Below are positions 1-9,961 of a stretch of DNA of 43,078 nucleotides, in pieces. Numbering within the stretch: the stretch's first letter is position 1; the number at the start of each line of letters is the position of its first letter. The DNA lies in IMG/VR virus record IMGVR_UViG_3300043446_000524, positions 1-43,078 of that record; one strand, written 5' to 3'. The position numbers and the translations under genes are program-made. The notes beneath the pieces were generated by a model. It was not told where the DNA came from and ran no database searches. It was given only the letters and a program-made list of their open reading frames with translations. This stretch comes from a virus.

Positions 1-3000
1 ATTGCTCGGCGCAATATTGCAATACTTGAAACTACGCAACGTAGGTTGTCCGACCTCCGCGCTAAAACTAAAGAGGCTGAAGTTGGCGTCAAGGTTGGTC
101 TTGGGCTACCGGGAACAAAAGTTGAGCTTAAGAAGAAGTATGACCGTGAAGTTAAAAACATTCGTAGTCAGTTGTCCAAGCTCAAGAAACAAGTTGAGAA
201 GGGAGAACAAGATAAAGTAGGTCCAGCTACAAGCAAGATGGCTGCGCTTTACGGCAAGATGGAAGCGCTGCGGCAAGACCTTGCCATACTACAAGATCAA
301 CCTGTTCAACGTCTTGACGTACAGCCTATTACTGCGCTGCCGTTTGATTTAGAAGCCCTTGAGAAAGCGCAGCTTGGGAAAGTCCAAGAAGCTACCGAAA
401 AGAAAAAGCAAGAATACGCGCAACGTATTCAAGATATTGATAAACAGATTGCCGAAGCCAAAGGCGTACAACGCGCTCAACTTGGCAAGAAAAAGAAACT
501 GCTGCTCAGGCAAAAAGAAATCTTTGAAAACACAGGCGGCAATGTTGACCTTCAAGCACTTGAGCTTGCCGAAGCCCTTGAAAACGCTAGGATGGGTACG
601 GTACGTGCCGATAAGTCCATACCCCGTATTTCTGAAGAACAGCTTGCTGCACAGATAGGCGCATACAAAGCTGACATTGCGGCTATTGATAAGTCGCTTG
701 CGGCAAAAGGCAAGAAAGCTATCGAAGGACCGTTACGCGATACGCTCATAACGGCTAAAGATAATCGTCTGGAAGCTATCAAAGAGATCCAGACACTGAT
801 CAATGCTTCTAACGAACGTATTGCTACGATCATTGACGAAAGCTTTAACAAGCCAAAAGGTACGCCAAAGACACGCGCTACGGAAGCAGCCAAGCTGCAA
901 TACGAAATTGATGCCATGTCTTACTCAGCACCGGCTGTTAAGAAGGCTGCTAAAGACTACGGGTTTAAGAGTGCGGAGTACGCACGTGCCCTACGTGATG
1001 CAAGACGTAATGCAATGGCGCATATGTCTGAGCTTGAGAATGTGCCGCAAGCGCACAGCGTACGGGATTACTTTGAACGTAAGGGCATCCTGAAGTCACG
1101 TGGACAAGTAGAGAACCCAACCACGGTTGCACAAGTTCGTAAGGTTATTCAAGGGGCGTTCCCATTAGTAACCGATTGGGATAACAAGAATGTGTACGTC
1201 TACCCTGACGTTAAATCTCTTGGGAAAAACATTGGTGAATACTACAACGTCCCAACCGACGCTCGTGGTTTTGTAACGCCTTACGGCGAAGTGTATTTAA
1301 TCGCCAGCAATATCACCAAAGGGCAAGAGCTTGCGGTATTCCTCCATGAGGTAGGTGCGCACGTTGGCTTCCGTAATATGCTGGGCGATGCGCAGTACAA
1401 AGCGCTTGTTAATCAGGTTGAAACTTGGGCTAAGCGTAATGACGGATCACAAGAATCCAAGATTGCTAAAGCAGCCATGCAGCGCGTTGAGTTTGCGCTT
1501 AAAGATGACATGGGTGGCATTGACGAGCAGGGTCGTCGAAAAGCTAGTCGAGCTGGAATTGATGAAATTCGTGATGACGAGATACTGGCTTACTTTGTAG
1601 AAGAAGCAGTTATAGCTGGCGTTAACCCCACAGAAAAAGGCAAAGGTCCGGTTGCTGGTTTCTTGTACCGCCTGTACGAGAACTTCAAAAAGATTATTGG
1701 CAAACTACTTGGGCCTGACTTTGCCAAAGAAATTAAGAACATGACCGCGCAAGACTTTGTGGACTTTGCGTACGGTGCTGCTGATTTTGAACTGCGCGGT
1801 GAATGGCACGGCACGGGTGTGACATTCCAAGAGTTCGACCATTCATACATGGGCACTGGCGAAGGTATGCAAGCGTACATGTGGGGTACGTACACGGGGA
1901 CTACACCGGAGACTTCTCTTGCATATGCCAGACAAGAACTAGAGAAAAAGCTTCAGTTAAATAAACCCAAAATAAAGTTTGACTATAAGACAGCCGTTAA
2001 ATTTAACGGAAAAACACGTGCAGAATTGTCCGTAATAGGGGACAAGGCGTTCAGTAAATATATGGAAGCTATTCAGCTTGCTAATGCTGAAGAATTTTCA
2101 GAATTAAGAAAAGAATACACAAAAATAGAAGACACTGTCAGTTTGATCGACATGTTTACGCACTATATTGATATGGCCGTTGAGTTTGGAGAAAACAAAG
2201 AAGTATACAGAGCCTTAGTTTTAAACAATAACGCTAAACTTGTTGAGGCGTTAATCAGGCGATTAAAAATTGATCGGGATTTAGATAGTTATAGCTTTTC
2301 GCCTGAAGAGCTAAACAAACTTTTAAAAGATTTTTCTTTTGAATACAGTGTTTCTACTCCAGACAAATCTTCTGCATATCTAAAGCGTGTCATTCGTGAG
2401 CGCAAAGAAGATGAATATTGGGAATTAGAAAAACCGCTAAGCGAACAGTCTAAACACGTTCAACAATCTTTCGACGCGTTATTAAATGATTTGGCAAGCC
2501 CCGAAGATGCTGAGATGTTGCGGTCTGCATCAATGCTCAATGATACAAACGACCGTTTTTTTGCAGCAAATTTATTTCCTGCGTATTTATACGCCCAACA
2601 AGTTATAAAAGGTAATAAGGGGGATACTGCTAAAGATATTGCCGAGGATCGTCGAAAGCTTACAGCTCTTGCTGCGAACAATCCAAGCAAATACATAGGC
2701 TCTGACGACGCATTTAAGGAGCTACAAAAAGCAACGGCTGAACTACTCTGGTCTTACGGAATTGCAGGCAATAAACACCGAGGCGCAAAAGCTGATAATT
2801 ACGTTAACTTCTACGATAAGCAGCAGCAGATCCTTACAACCGCAGAAGTAAGTGACCTCAAAGCAGGTGTTAAAGACGTACTGGGCACAAAAGGTCCAAC
2901 GCGTAAATTATTGCTCTCAGTCAATTACCCCGCTGATATGCCTGCCAGTGTTGCGGACACGGTGCAACGCATCACAGGCGCTGAGCAAGGTGTTGTTGAA

Positions 3001-5562
3001 CGGTTAAAAAATACCCTGCGTGGTGGGGAGTTTAGAGCGCGGTTTGTTGACAGGCTAGATCCGCTTGAGCAAGTGCTCAAGTACGCTAAGGACAAAGAGT
3101 TAGCCCAAGCACAGCAGATGTTTGAGGCTGTGTACTACGCACGGATGCACGACCAGCGCATGAACTTTACGGCTGCTGTGGTTAACCACGGTGGTATGAA
3201 GATGGTGCAGCGTCCCAAAGCTGACGGCACGATGGAATACATACCAGAGGCTGGGTTTGGCGTTAGCTTGCGTGAGATCTCTGAGTCATTACGCGAGTCA
3301 GGTATTGACGCTGACGCTGCCAACCGTTTGTTCACAACCTACATGGCCCACCAACGCGCCAAGAACAACCCGAACGTGGGCTTGCGCAAGCTGAACTTCA
3401 ATACCGATCCTGCCAAGGGTGGCATTTCGGTGGACATGCTCAAGGATGTTGATGCTTACATCAACTCCAAACCTGAGATTAAAGACGCCTTTGAAAAAGC
3501 GCGTACTCAATACAACGAGTACAACAAGAACCTCATTAACTTCCTTGAGGCTACGGGCGCTATTTCCAAAGACCTTGCCAAGACGCTCAACAGCACCAAG
3601 GACTACATCCCCTTCTACCGTGTTGATGAGAAGAAGGAGCAGGTGTTCCTAAGCATTGGCACAGAGGATGTGCCCATCAACATTGGCAGCTTGAAAGAGC
3701 AGCCGTACTTACGTGAACTTGTTGGTGGGAATGAACACATCGTTGACTTCTTTACCAGCTCGGTTCAAAACACCACCATCCTGACTGACATGGCGCTGCG
3801 CAACTTAGCGTCAAGCCGTGTAGCAACGTCTCTCAAATCTCTTGGGTTTGCCGAAATTAAGCCAAACGCTAAGCCTGAAGGTCCGAACGTTGTGCGCTTC
3901 AAAGTTAATGGGGAAACGCAATCGGCTGTGCTGAGCGAGGACAAGCTTGACGAGCTGGGTATTGACGCAAGTATTTTGGTCAAAGGGCTTGAAGGCGTGT
4001 CGATGACGCTACCGTTTATGGCACGTATGTTTACAGGCCCAGCACAGGTACTACGTAAGTTTGTTACCCGCAACCCTGTGTACATGCTGCGTCAGATTGT
4101 GCGGGATACGAGTGCTGCTGCACTTGTGACAGGCGCTGACATTACGCCTGTGTTCTCAGCTCTCAAGCAGTTCCCCTCGATGGTTAAAGGTACAAGTAAC
4201 GTAGAAGAGTTGCTGAAGAAGCGTGGCATATTTGGTGGGCAGACCATTACAGGCTCGCCAGAAGATATGGCTAAACTGCTGCGCGATCTGGCTAAAGGCG
4301 GCAAGACGCTGAACTTCCAACTTGCGCGTCTTGATGAGCTGTCAATGAAGGCTGACGCTGCCACACGCATGACGTTATATGAGGACTTCCGTGCCAAGGG
4401 TATGTCGGAGATGGAAGCCACACTGGGGGCGCTAGAGTCCATGAACTTCGGACGGCGTGGGTACTCTCCAACAGCTTATATGTTGAGCATGTTAGTGCCG
4501 TTTATGAATGCACAGATCCAAGGTCTGGATGTTGTGTATCGTGCCTTTACCGGAAAGATGTACGGCGAGAGTCAGCTTGATGTGCGTAAGAAGTTAATGA
4601 CACGTGGCGCGATGCTTGCCGCTACTGCCATAGCTTACGCAGCACTGATGCAAGATGACGAGGCGTACCAGAATGCGCCACCTGAAGATAAGTACAACAA
4701 CTTCTTTGTGTACATCCCCGGTGTCAGTGAACCACTGCGTGTGCCCATCCCGTTTGAATTAGGGTACATCTTCAAGGCACTGCCTGAGATGGTGTTCAAC
4801 ATGGCGACAACTGATGAGACTTTGCAGAAGAACATCCCTGCGCTTAAGTCAATGGTCGTCAACAGCATACCCATCGGACTGCCACAGTTCATCAAACCTG
4901 CGCTTGAAGTTGCTGTGAACTACTCCTTCTATGGTGGTCGTGCAATTGAAAGTCAGCGTGAGCTTGATATGACCAACGCTGAGCGTGTGCGTCAAAACAC
5001 AACAGAGGTTGCCAAACTGCTCAGTAAGATGACTACGGTCACGGTGGGGTCCAAAGAGTACGGACTGTCACCCATTGAGATTGATCACTTGATGCGTGGT
5101 TACTTCGGTGGGCTTTTACCTGCGCTAATGAGTGTGGCTAACCCTGTGCTTGAGGAGCCGACCAAGGTTAAACCTGAGACACGGGCAAGCGGCACTATTT
5201 TGATCGGTGGGTTGTTCCAGCCTAAAGACGCAACAGGTCTTATCAACTTTGCCTACGAACAAGTGTATGACATTCAGCAACGCCAGCGTACGCTCAAAGA
5301 GCTTGAGAACACAGGTCGTGCGGCAGATGCGGACATCTTCTACAAAGAAAATGAGTTCCTGCTTGACCTGACTAAGGACGCAGGGCGCTTCAAGAAGAAG
5401 ATGGGTGACCTTGCTGCTGAAGAACGTGTAGTGCGCGAAGACCCCGACATGACGCCTGCCCAAAAGCGCAAGGAGCTTGATGAAATTAGGGCTGAGCGGA
5501 TCGCATTTGCCAAGGATATGATAGCTGCTGTCGCTGAAAGTAAACGCCAAACTGCCCGTTGA
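1..5562 (+). CDS. Giant polyvalent virion protein, 5' truncated (zincin-like, ART-like, LPD38-like regions)
   Basis: The reading frame is open from base 1, so the true start is left of the window; the TTG at 46 is only the first possible start inside it. About 1,853 residues are visible. The first ~330 are Lys/Glu/Gln-rich coiled coil. Around 1345-1362 is HEVGAH, a zincin-like motif with non-standard spacing (HExxxH rather than HExxH). From about 1800 the pattern WHGTG...MGTGEGMQAYMWGTY, closed at about 2770-2840 by NYVNFYDKQQQIL, resembles the ADP-ribosyltransferase domain of phage polyvalent proteins. An AT-richer helical stretch (about 1930-2750) lies between those halves. The last third (about 3000-5000, with MNFGRRGYSPTAYMLSMLVPF) resembles the LPD38 large polyvalent protein domain. 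Such proteins are thought to be packaged in the virion and ejected with the DNA. Membership in the polyvalent class is fairly secure; enzyme activity is inference. Confidence 0.8.
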   Translation: MARRNIAILETTQRRLSDLRAKTKEAEVGVKVGLGLPGTKVELKKKYDREVKNIRSQLSKLKKQVEKGEQDKVGPATSKMAALYGKMEALRQDLAILQDQPVQRLDVQPITALPFDLEALEKAQLGKVQEATEKKKQEYAQRIQDIDKQIAEAKGVQRAQLGKKKKLLLRQKEIFENTGGNVDLQALELAEALENARMGTVRADKSIPRISEEQLAAQIGAYKADIAAIDKSLAAKGKKAIEGPLRDTLITAKDNRLEAIKEIQTLINASNERIATIIDESFNKPKGTPKTRATEAAKLQYEIDAMSYSAPAVKKAAKDYGFKSAEYARALRDARRNAMAHMSELENVPQAHSVRDYFERKGILKSRGQVENPTTVAQVRKVIQGAFPLVTDWDNKNVYVYPDVKSLGKNIGEYYNVPTDARGFVTPYGEVYLIASNITKGQELAVFLHEVGAHVGFRNMLGDAQYKALVNQVETWAKRNDGSQESKIAKAAMQRVEFALKDDMGGIDEQGRRKASRAGIDEIRDDEILAYFVEEAVIAGVNPTEKGKGPVAGFLYRLYENFKKIIGKLLGPDFAKEIKNMTAQDFVDFAYGAADFELRGEWHGTGVTFQEFDHSYMGTGEGMQAYMWGTYTGTTPETSLAYARQELEKKLQLNKPKIKFDYKTAVKFNGKTRAELSVIGDKAFSKYMEAIQLANAEEFSELRKEYTKIEDTVSLIDMFTHYIDMAVEFGENKEVYRALVLNNNAKLVEALIRRLKIDRDLDSYSFSPEELNKLLKDFSFEYSVSTPDKSSAYLKRVIRERKEDEYWELEKPLSEQSKHVQQSFDALLNDLASPEDAEMLRSASMLNDTNDRFFAANLFPAYLYAQQVIKGNKGDTAKDIAEDRRKLTALAANNPSKYIGSDDAFKELQKATAELLWSYGIAGNKHRGAKADNYVNFYDKQQQILTTAEVSDLKAGVKDVLGTKGPTRKLLLSVNYPADMPASVADTVQRITGAEQGVVERLKNTLRGGEFRARFVDRLDPLEQVLKYAKDKELAQAQQMFEAVYYARMHDQRMNFTAAVVNHGGMKMVQRPKADGTMEYIPEAGFGVSLREISESLRESGIDADAANRLFTTYMAHQRAKNNPNVGLRKLNFNTDPAKGGISVDMLKDVDAYINSKPEIKDAFEKARTQYNEYNKNLINFLEATGAISKDLAKTLNSTKDYIPFYRVDEKKEQVFLSIGTEDVPINIGSLKEQPYLRELVGGNEHIVDFFTSSVQNTTILTDMALRNLASSRVATSLKSLGFAEIKPNAKPEGPNVVRFKVNGETQSAVLSEDKLDELGIDASILVKGLEGVSMTLPFMARMFTGPAQVLRKFVTRNPVYMLRQIVRDTSAAALVTGADITPVFSALKQFPSMVKGTSNVEELLKKRGIFGGQTITGSPEDMAKLLRDLAKGGKTLNFQLARLDELSMKADAATRMTLYEDFRAKGMSEMEATLGALESMNFGRRGYSPTAYMLSMLVPFMNAQIQGLDVVYRAFTGKMYGESQLDVRKKLMTRGAMLAATAIAYAALMQDDEAYQNAPPEDKYNNFFVYIPGVSEPLRVPIPFELGYIFKALPEMVFNMATTDETLQKNIPALKSMVVNSIPIGLPQFIKPALEVAVNYSFYGGRAIESQRELDMTNAERVRQNTTEVAKLLSKMTTVTVGSKEYGLSPIEIDHLMRGYFGGLLPALMSVANPVLEEPTKVKPETRASGTILIGGLFQPKDATGLINFAYEQVYDIQQRQRTLKELENTGRAADADIFYKENEFLLDLTKDAGRFKKKMGDLAAEERVVREDPDMTPAQKRKELDEIRAERIAFAKDMIAAVAESKRQTAR

Positions 5563-5660
5563 CAATGCACGTGGTGTGCTTGATGTGAAAGATATGCTGC
5601 TCTGTTGCTGAGCGAAATGCTTTCTGTATAGTAAGTTCTGGATTGAGCGTAGGTATGAAG

Positions 5661-5682
5661 AAACCCCCTCCCGGTGGGGTTT
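5661..5682. terminator. Bidirectional terminator between convergent units
   Basis: AAACCCC ... GGGGTTT forms a 7-bp stem between the stop of the giant rightward gene and the stop of the leftward primase gene. An overlapping alternative stem uses CCCGGTGGG with the downstream CCCACGGG. T residues flank the hairpin on both strands, as expected for a shared terminator where two transcription units meet. Confidence 0.65.
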
Positions 5683-5702
5683 GCTCCCACGGGAAGGTAA
5701 AG

Positions 5703-8573
5703 TCAGTCTTCGATTTCTGGCATTGAGATTCTGATTGCATTGACGCGCATTCCCGGTCCACGGGTTTTCTTCATTAGGTCAGTCTTACCGTACGTGACAC
5801 GGTAGATACGCTCAATTTGTTTCTTAAAGTCAGCGTACCCAAAACTCATCGTGGCGCAGTAAGACTTCAGTAAGTTTTCTTCAATGATGTAATCAATGTA
5901 TCCCGGCGTCAGTCCGTGTTCAACGCGCCCTGCAATCTCAGACCGAGATATGGTTTCGTCAATCACACCACCATCACCAAGTGTCGCAGCAAGCGTACCA
6001 TCGACAGCCTTGATGACAACAAACTTACCGTAAAACTCACGTGTGTAGCTGTTGAGTACATCCTCAACCGTACGTTTGCTGCTCTTCACTGTTTCCCTAC
6101 TCCTGAACACAAGGTCACGAAAGACCCGCATGATGCGCTGCACAGGGAGGTCAATAATCCCCATGTACTTGTTACCCATAACGGCAGCGCCTGCAATACA
6201 AGCAGTACACCCCGCAGTCCAGAAGCGTTCATCATCAGATGACCTGAACTCCATGCGCACATGTTTTTCAATTTTCTTATACAGCTTTTGCGCTTCCAGT
6301 GCGTTTTGTGACAGCCATTGTGCATACAGGGGGCCAACAAGTCCGTAATTTTGTGAAAGCGACACAATCACATCACGCTCATGATCATCCCACGTCAACA
6401 CGTTTGTGAGCGTTAATTCAAGCACACGGCGCAGCTCACCTTCAGAAGAGTGCTTGCGGTTACCCGTCATGTAATCAACCACGTGCGTGTTTGATGCCAT
6501 CAATGCAAGCAGTGACCACGCTGTGGTGTTGAGCCTCTCCTTGTTAGCGCCAGACTCCATACGCTCTTTGCCCTTGCCCTCGCTAAAGTCAAAGACCATA
6601 GCTGGGAACCATTCAAAGTCGCGCCTGTTCTTAACAGTGATTTCATCAGAGATCAATGGTATTGAACCCAACATACCTGCGTGGTGCAGCATAGCTACGT
6701 CTGATGTGGAGCGGCTAACGCGAAGGTGATCAGGATGCCCCCAAACACTTGCTGCTAAACGTAGTGCTAGCGATTTACCCGTACCAGATTCTGTTGACCC
6801 AAGGTGAAACGTCAGCCCCGCCAATTTACTAAAAGCCATGAAGGGGGAACCTAGACCCACGCACAGCATGGCTAAGATTTCATCCAAACCTTTTTCAATC
6901 AAGACCTGAATGACATCTTTCCATTTTTCTAGAGCGCCCATTGAGCGCATACTAGTTGTGATGTTTTGAAGATCCGGCATGGGCACCCTCCGCGCCATAC
7001 CGTTTTGATACACCATGCCACCATGAACAAAAGGCGTGTTGTGTCCTGTTATCAACCTGTCAGTGTTCTGCCACCCGTAGCTTGACGGGATGATGAGCGG
7101 TGTTTGAGATACGCTGGCACTTTCGACACACCCACGCACGTAGTCAAACAAGTTCTTGTCATTACCTGCACCAAACGAAGCGATGATGTTTTGCGCTGCC
7201 AGCGTTTTGAGTGTTTCATCTTTACTGACTACGGACTTTTGATTTAATAGTATGTCGTGGTATTCGTTGTCACGTTCAGTCACCATGTGGACAACGTGTT
7301 CGCCCGTTGGCTGCTTAAGAATGTCCACCGCGAATAAAGTGTACGGCAGCACCATCACTGATTTTTTAGACTTATTACCTTGATCATCCTCAAGCGTTTT
7401 GTCTGCAAACACACCTCCCTTGGCACCATAGCTAAATCCTCGTGGTGGTGCAGGGCGCGTAATCTGGATGGGTAAAACTTCTTCCTCATCCTGTATCTCA
7501 ATTTGTTTCTCAGTGTTGTCTGTTATTACAGTCCGGCACAACACTAAAGGGTTGGTTATCTTTCCCCAGTGCGGACACTTTGTGCAAACGCCCGGATTCT
7601 CGCTATCCATCTTGACGCACGGATACGGGCCTTTAATGTCGCGCAGCTTCTGGCGCATACGATCTTCGTCATACGGGTGCATCTCCGAAATGCGGCTCGC
7701 ATAGTCACCTCCATCTGTACAACGCGTTGTCCAAGATAGTAAGCCTCGCCATAGCGGTTCCATTCCGTCTTCGCTGGCGTGTTCTTTGTAGTATTCAAGC
7801 TGTCTGCACCCCGTGCCTTCAATTGTTTTGATCCACAGGATCTTAAACTCACTTTGAAGATTGTCCAGTAGCTTTATGCTTGTAGTGCCTTCTGCAAACT
7901 TAGGACGCTCTCCTTCAATCTCAACCTTCTGCGCCAGCATGGGGCTGTAAGCATGACCGTTTAGTTTTTTAATCAGGTGATTTGAGAACGCATCAAACTC
8001 AAACGCTTCAGGTTTTGCTTCAACCATGATGCGCACAGCACGAGGCTTGGGGTACTTAGGCTTGAAGTTAACTGTCCCCGGTATGCGCAAGACACGCGCT
8101 GCATCAGCAGTCACGGAGTTATCAATACGCATGTTCTCCTGAGCGCACAAACGCTTTAAGTTCTCTGCAACAGGTTTCCAAACGTCAATAGAAACGTTTT
8201 CTGTGAAAGGCCAATACACATGTAGCCCTCCACCCGAATCAACAACAAGCGGTTGCCCCAGCTGCGCGAGGTCTGTCTTCTCAAGAAATACGTCAAGCGC
8301 CTCCGCAGCATCACGCTTGGTTTCGTAACCGTCCAAGTCTAAAAAAGCAGCACGTATGTACTCAGCGTTCTTTGCTGTACGGTTTCCTTCTTCTTTGAAC
8401 GTAGCCAACGCAAAGTAAACGTCCCGCCTGTCCTTAACCCACTTATCTACGACATGCTCAAACTCTCCTAAATTTGTTGAGAAAACGTGTTCTTTCTTTT
8501 TACTTGTTAGCTCGGCTATGCAGTACACACCTGTCGATGGGAGCACTGCCGCCAAAAACTCTTGCGGTTGCAT
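5703..8573 (-). CDS. Primase-helicase fusion (AEP-type primase plus DUF927-like ATPase)
   Basis: A 956-residue replication protein. The N-terminal ~200 residues carry archaeo-eukaryotic primase motifs: FLDLDGY (D79, D81), SGGGLHVYW (H118) and DAARVLRIPGTVNF (158-170). A putative zinc site follows (C319, C330, C333, C346). The C-terminal half is a helicase-like ATPase with Walker A GSTESGTGKS (592-601) and Walker B PLISDE (639-644), arranged as in DUF927 proteins. It would synthesise primers and unwind DNA at the phage fork. The start has a GGAG ribosome site 6-7 bases upstream. It is the last gene of the leftward block and reads into the shared terminator at 5661-5682. The primase and ATPase calls are strong; the exact helicase family is less certain. 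Confidence 0.88.
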   Translation of the reverse strand: MQPQEFLAAVLPSTGVYCIAELTSKKKEHVFSTNLGEFEHVVDKWVKDRRDVYFALATFKEEGNRTAKNAEYIRAAFLDLDGYETKRDAAEALDVFLEKTDLAQLGQPLVVDSGGGLHVYWPFTENVSIDVWKPVAENLKRLCAQENMRIDNSVTADAARVLRIPGTVNFKPKYPKPRAVRIMVEAKPEAFEFDAFSNHLIKKLNGHAYSPMLAQKVEIEGERPKFAEGTTSIKLLDNLQSEFKILWIKTIEGTGCRQLEYYKEHASEDGMEPLWRGLLSWTTRCTDGGDYASRISEMHPYDEDRMRQKLRDIKGPYPCVKMDSENPGVCTKCPHWGKITNPLVLCRTVITDNTEKQIEIQDEEEVLPIQITRPAPPRGFSYGAKGGVFADKTLEDDQGNKSKKSVMVLPYTLFAVDILKQPTGEHVVHMVTERDNEYHDILLNQKSVVSKDETLKTLAAQNIIASFGAGNDKNLFDYVRGCVESASVSQTPLIIPSSYGWQNTDRLITGHNTPFVHGGMVYQNGMARRVPMPDLQNITTSMRSMGALEKWKDVIQVLIEKGLDEILAMLCVGLGSPFMAFSKLAGLTFHLGSTESGTGKSLALRLAASVWGHPDHLRVSRSTSDVAMLHHAGMLGSIPLISDEITVKNRRDFEWFPAMVFDFSEGKGKERMESGANKERLNTTAWSLLALMASNTHVVDYMTGNRKHSSEGELRRVLELTLTNVLTWDDHERDVIVSLSQNYGLVGPLYAQWLSQNALEAQKLYKKIEKHVRMEFRSSDDERFWTAGCTACIAGAAVMGNKYMGIIDLPVQRIMRVFRDLVFRSRETVKSSKRTVEDVLNSYTREFYGKFVVIKAVDGTLAATLGDGGVIDETISRSEIAGRVEHGLTPGYIDYIIEENLLKSYCATMSFGYADFKKQIERIYRVTYGKTDLMKKTRGPGMRVNAIRISMPEIED

Positions 8574-8587
8574 GAAAACTCCACAGG

Positions 8588-8770
8588 TCAGAACAGGGGT
8601 AGCTGGCGCTCGTCTTTTTCTTCAGTGTTGTTGGGAGTGTGCGTTTCTAGGTAGCGAACCATGCGCCGTACAAGTTCTTTTAGAAACTCTGGCCCCACCT
8701 CATCCCAATGTATTTCACAGTAGTTAAGCAACTCCGTGTCTGTCAGGCTTGTAGGTTGTATGTCTCGCAT
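8588..8770 (-). CDS. Small protein with C-terminal sliding-clamp-binding motif
   Basis: A 60-residue acidic helical protein between an HTH gene and the primase-helicase. Its last residues are RQLPLF, matching the bacterial beta-clamp-binding pentapeptide consensus (QLxLF), placed at the exact C-terminus where such motifs often act. I start it at the internal ATG (8770) because GGAG lies 6-7 bases upstream; an ATG at 8782 is possible but lacks a good ribosome site. It overlaps the end of the upstream HTH gene by 28 bases. The remaining fold is unknown. Clamp binding is inference from the motif and from its position among replication genes. Confidence 0.6.
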   Translation of the reverse strand: MRDIQPTSLTDTELLNYCEIHWDEVGPEFLKELVRRMVRYLETHTPNNTEEKDERQLPLF

Positions 8771-9021
8771 ATATGTCTCCATGCGTGATCGGCTGTTGGT
8801 TGCCTCTCAAGAATATTAATAAGTTCTTGTACACGTGAACGGTACGCAGGTGTTACCTCAACGCCCGATAGCCAGTTATAAACTGTTTGCCTAGTAGCAC
8901 CAGTAAATTTGGAAATACGTAGTACAGAGAAGTCTCGATGAATTGCCCAACGTCCAAGGCGCGAACCAAGGGAGCGCGGGGCATGTTTCACAATATTTTT
9001 TGTGCGGTCAGAATAGGGCAT
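8743..9021 (-). CDS. Helix-turn-helix DNA-binding protein
   Basis: A 92-residue basic protein with a predicted helix-turn-helix in the middle (FTGATRQTVYNWLSG, with the TVYNW recognition-helix pattern of XRE/Cro-like or recombinase-type HTHs). No other domain is visible. It sits between the probable SSB gene and the clamp-motif protein. A GGGGGC hairpin lies just upstream and there is no clear Shine-Dalgarno, so expression may be low. It is one candidate for the factor that reads the palindromes elsewhere in the window, but nothing in the sequence ties it to them. Confidence 0.6.
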   Translation of the reverse strand: MPYSDRTKNIVKHAPRSLGSRLGRWAIHRDFSVLRISKFTGATRQTVYNWLSGVEVTPAYRSRVQELINILERQPTADHAWRHICETYNLQA

Positions 9022-9030
9022 AGTGTTTAA

Positions 9031-9046
9031 GGGGGCGTTAGCCCCC
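9031..9046 (-). terminator. GGGGGC-GTTA-GCCCCC hairpin after SSB-like gene
   Basis: A perfect 6-bp GC stem with a 4-base loop lies between the stop of the SSB-like gene and the start of the HTH gene. The leftward transcript continues with UUAAAC rather than a long U run, so it may be a partial terminator or an mRNA-end stabiliser. A near-identical hairpin occurs at 22769-22784. Confidence 0.45.
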
Positions 9047-9052
9047 GGTTGA

Positions 9053-9961
9053 TTACTCGTCGTCAGTGTCCCACTGCGCTACGGTAGCAGCAATCCCCGA
9101 CTTCTTAGGTACAGCGTTAGTAGGGGTTGACTCTTTACGCACTGCGGGTTCTTCATCTTCCTCAGCAACTTCAATAGCTTTCTTCTTTGCTGCTGCTTTA
9201 GGTTTTGAACCTTCAAGCGAAGGTGCTGCGGGAGCAGCTACAGGTTGCACGGCTGCGTATGACATGGCTACAAGTTTGCGAACTTCTTCCGATTCAACCT
9301 TCTCTGAAACAGATTCAAACTCATCATCCGTCAACCAACGCATAGCCTTGAAGAACAACTTGGGCACTGCCGCTTTTGTATCAAACTTCATGCGCGTAAC
9401 AACGTGCTCAGGGTTGATGTCTTGTGCGGCCAGCCAACGTGCGTATGCCTGTAAGGGCATGTCACCGTTAACTTCTTTACCAAAGATACTTGTAGCCGGT
9501 AAGCTGAGGGCTAGTGCATCACCCGTAAGATCATTGGCAAGTGTTACAGCAATAGGTTGCTTAAACCCACAAGCGCGACTGTTACCTTCACCGCTGCCCT
9601 GAATATTTTTAGGACAGTCAGCACAGTTGTGGTGCTGCGGTTCGGCAGCTTTCGGGTCAGGCTTATCACCATCTGCTGACCAGCAAACAGGAGGTGAGTT
9701 TTTACCTTCCTCAAACTTCTCAGCAAAAAACGTACGTCCAATTTTTGGAGCGGCAGCGACAATAACAACATCAAGATGGCGCTCATCAATTGACGCAACC
9801 TCTTTGCCATCACTGATCAAACGAAACACACCACCTTTGATGGATATGTTTTTACCTTTGCGCCCATTACCTCCACCAGTAAGTGCGGTTGAGATTGCGG
9901 ACGTTTGTCCCTTTGCAAACGAAGGAACTTTGGAGGGATTAAAAACTGTTACGTTACTCAT
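9053..9961 (-). CDS. Probable single-stranded DNA-binding protein
   Basis: 302 residues. The N-terminal two thirds look like a compact beta-rich domain with a possible zinc site (Cys of PVCW, HHNCADC, and RACG). The C-terminal ~80 residues are disordered, Ala/Lys/Glu/Pro-rich, and end in the acidic tail QWDTDDE. That arrangement, a folded core with possible zinc followed by a flexible acidic tail, is typical of phage SSBs such as gp32-like proteins, where the tail recruits partners. It overlaps the upstream coiled-coil gene by ATGA and lies among replication genes. Family assignment by homology was not possible, so the SSB role is inference from architecture and context. Confidence 0.5.
   Translation of the reverse strand: MSNVTVFNPSKVPSFAKGQTSAISTALTGGGNGRKGKNISIKGGVFRLISDGKEVASIDERHLDVVIVAAAPKIGRTFFAEKFEEGKNSPPVCWSADGDKPDPKAAEPQHHNCADCPKNIQGSGEGNSRACGFKQPIAVTLANDLTGDALALSLPATSIFGKEVNGDMPLQAYARWLAAQDINPEHVVTRMKFDTKAAVPKLFFKAMRWLTDDEFESVSEKVESEEVRKLVAMSYAAVQPVAAPAAPSLEGSKPKAAAKKKAIEVAEEDEEPAVRKESTPTNAVPKKSGIAATVAQWDTDDE

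Noticed and set aside
9066-9602. A 178-residue plus-strand frame opposite the SSB-like gene
   Set aside because: Ala/Ser-rich antisense shadow of the Ala/Glu-rich SSB tail; no ribosome site and wrong direction for the block.
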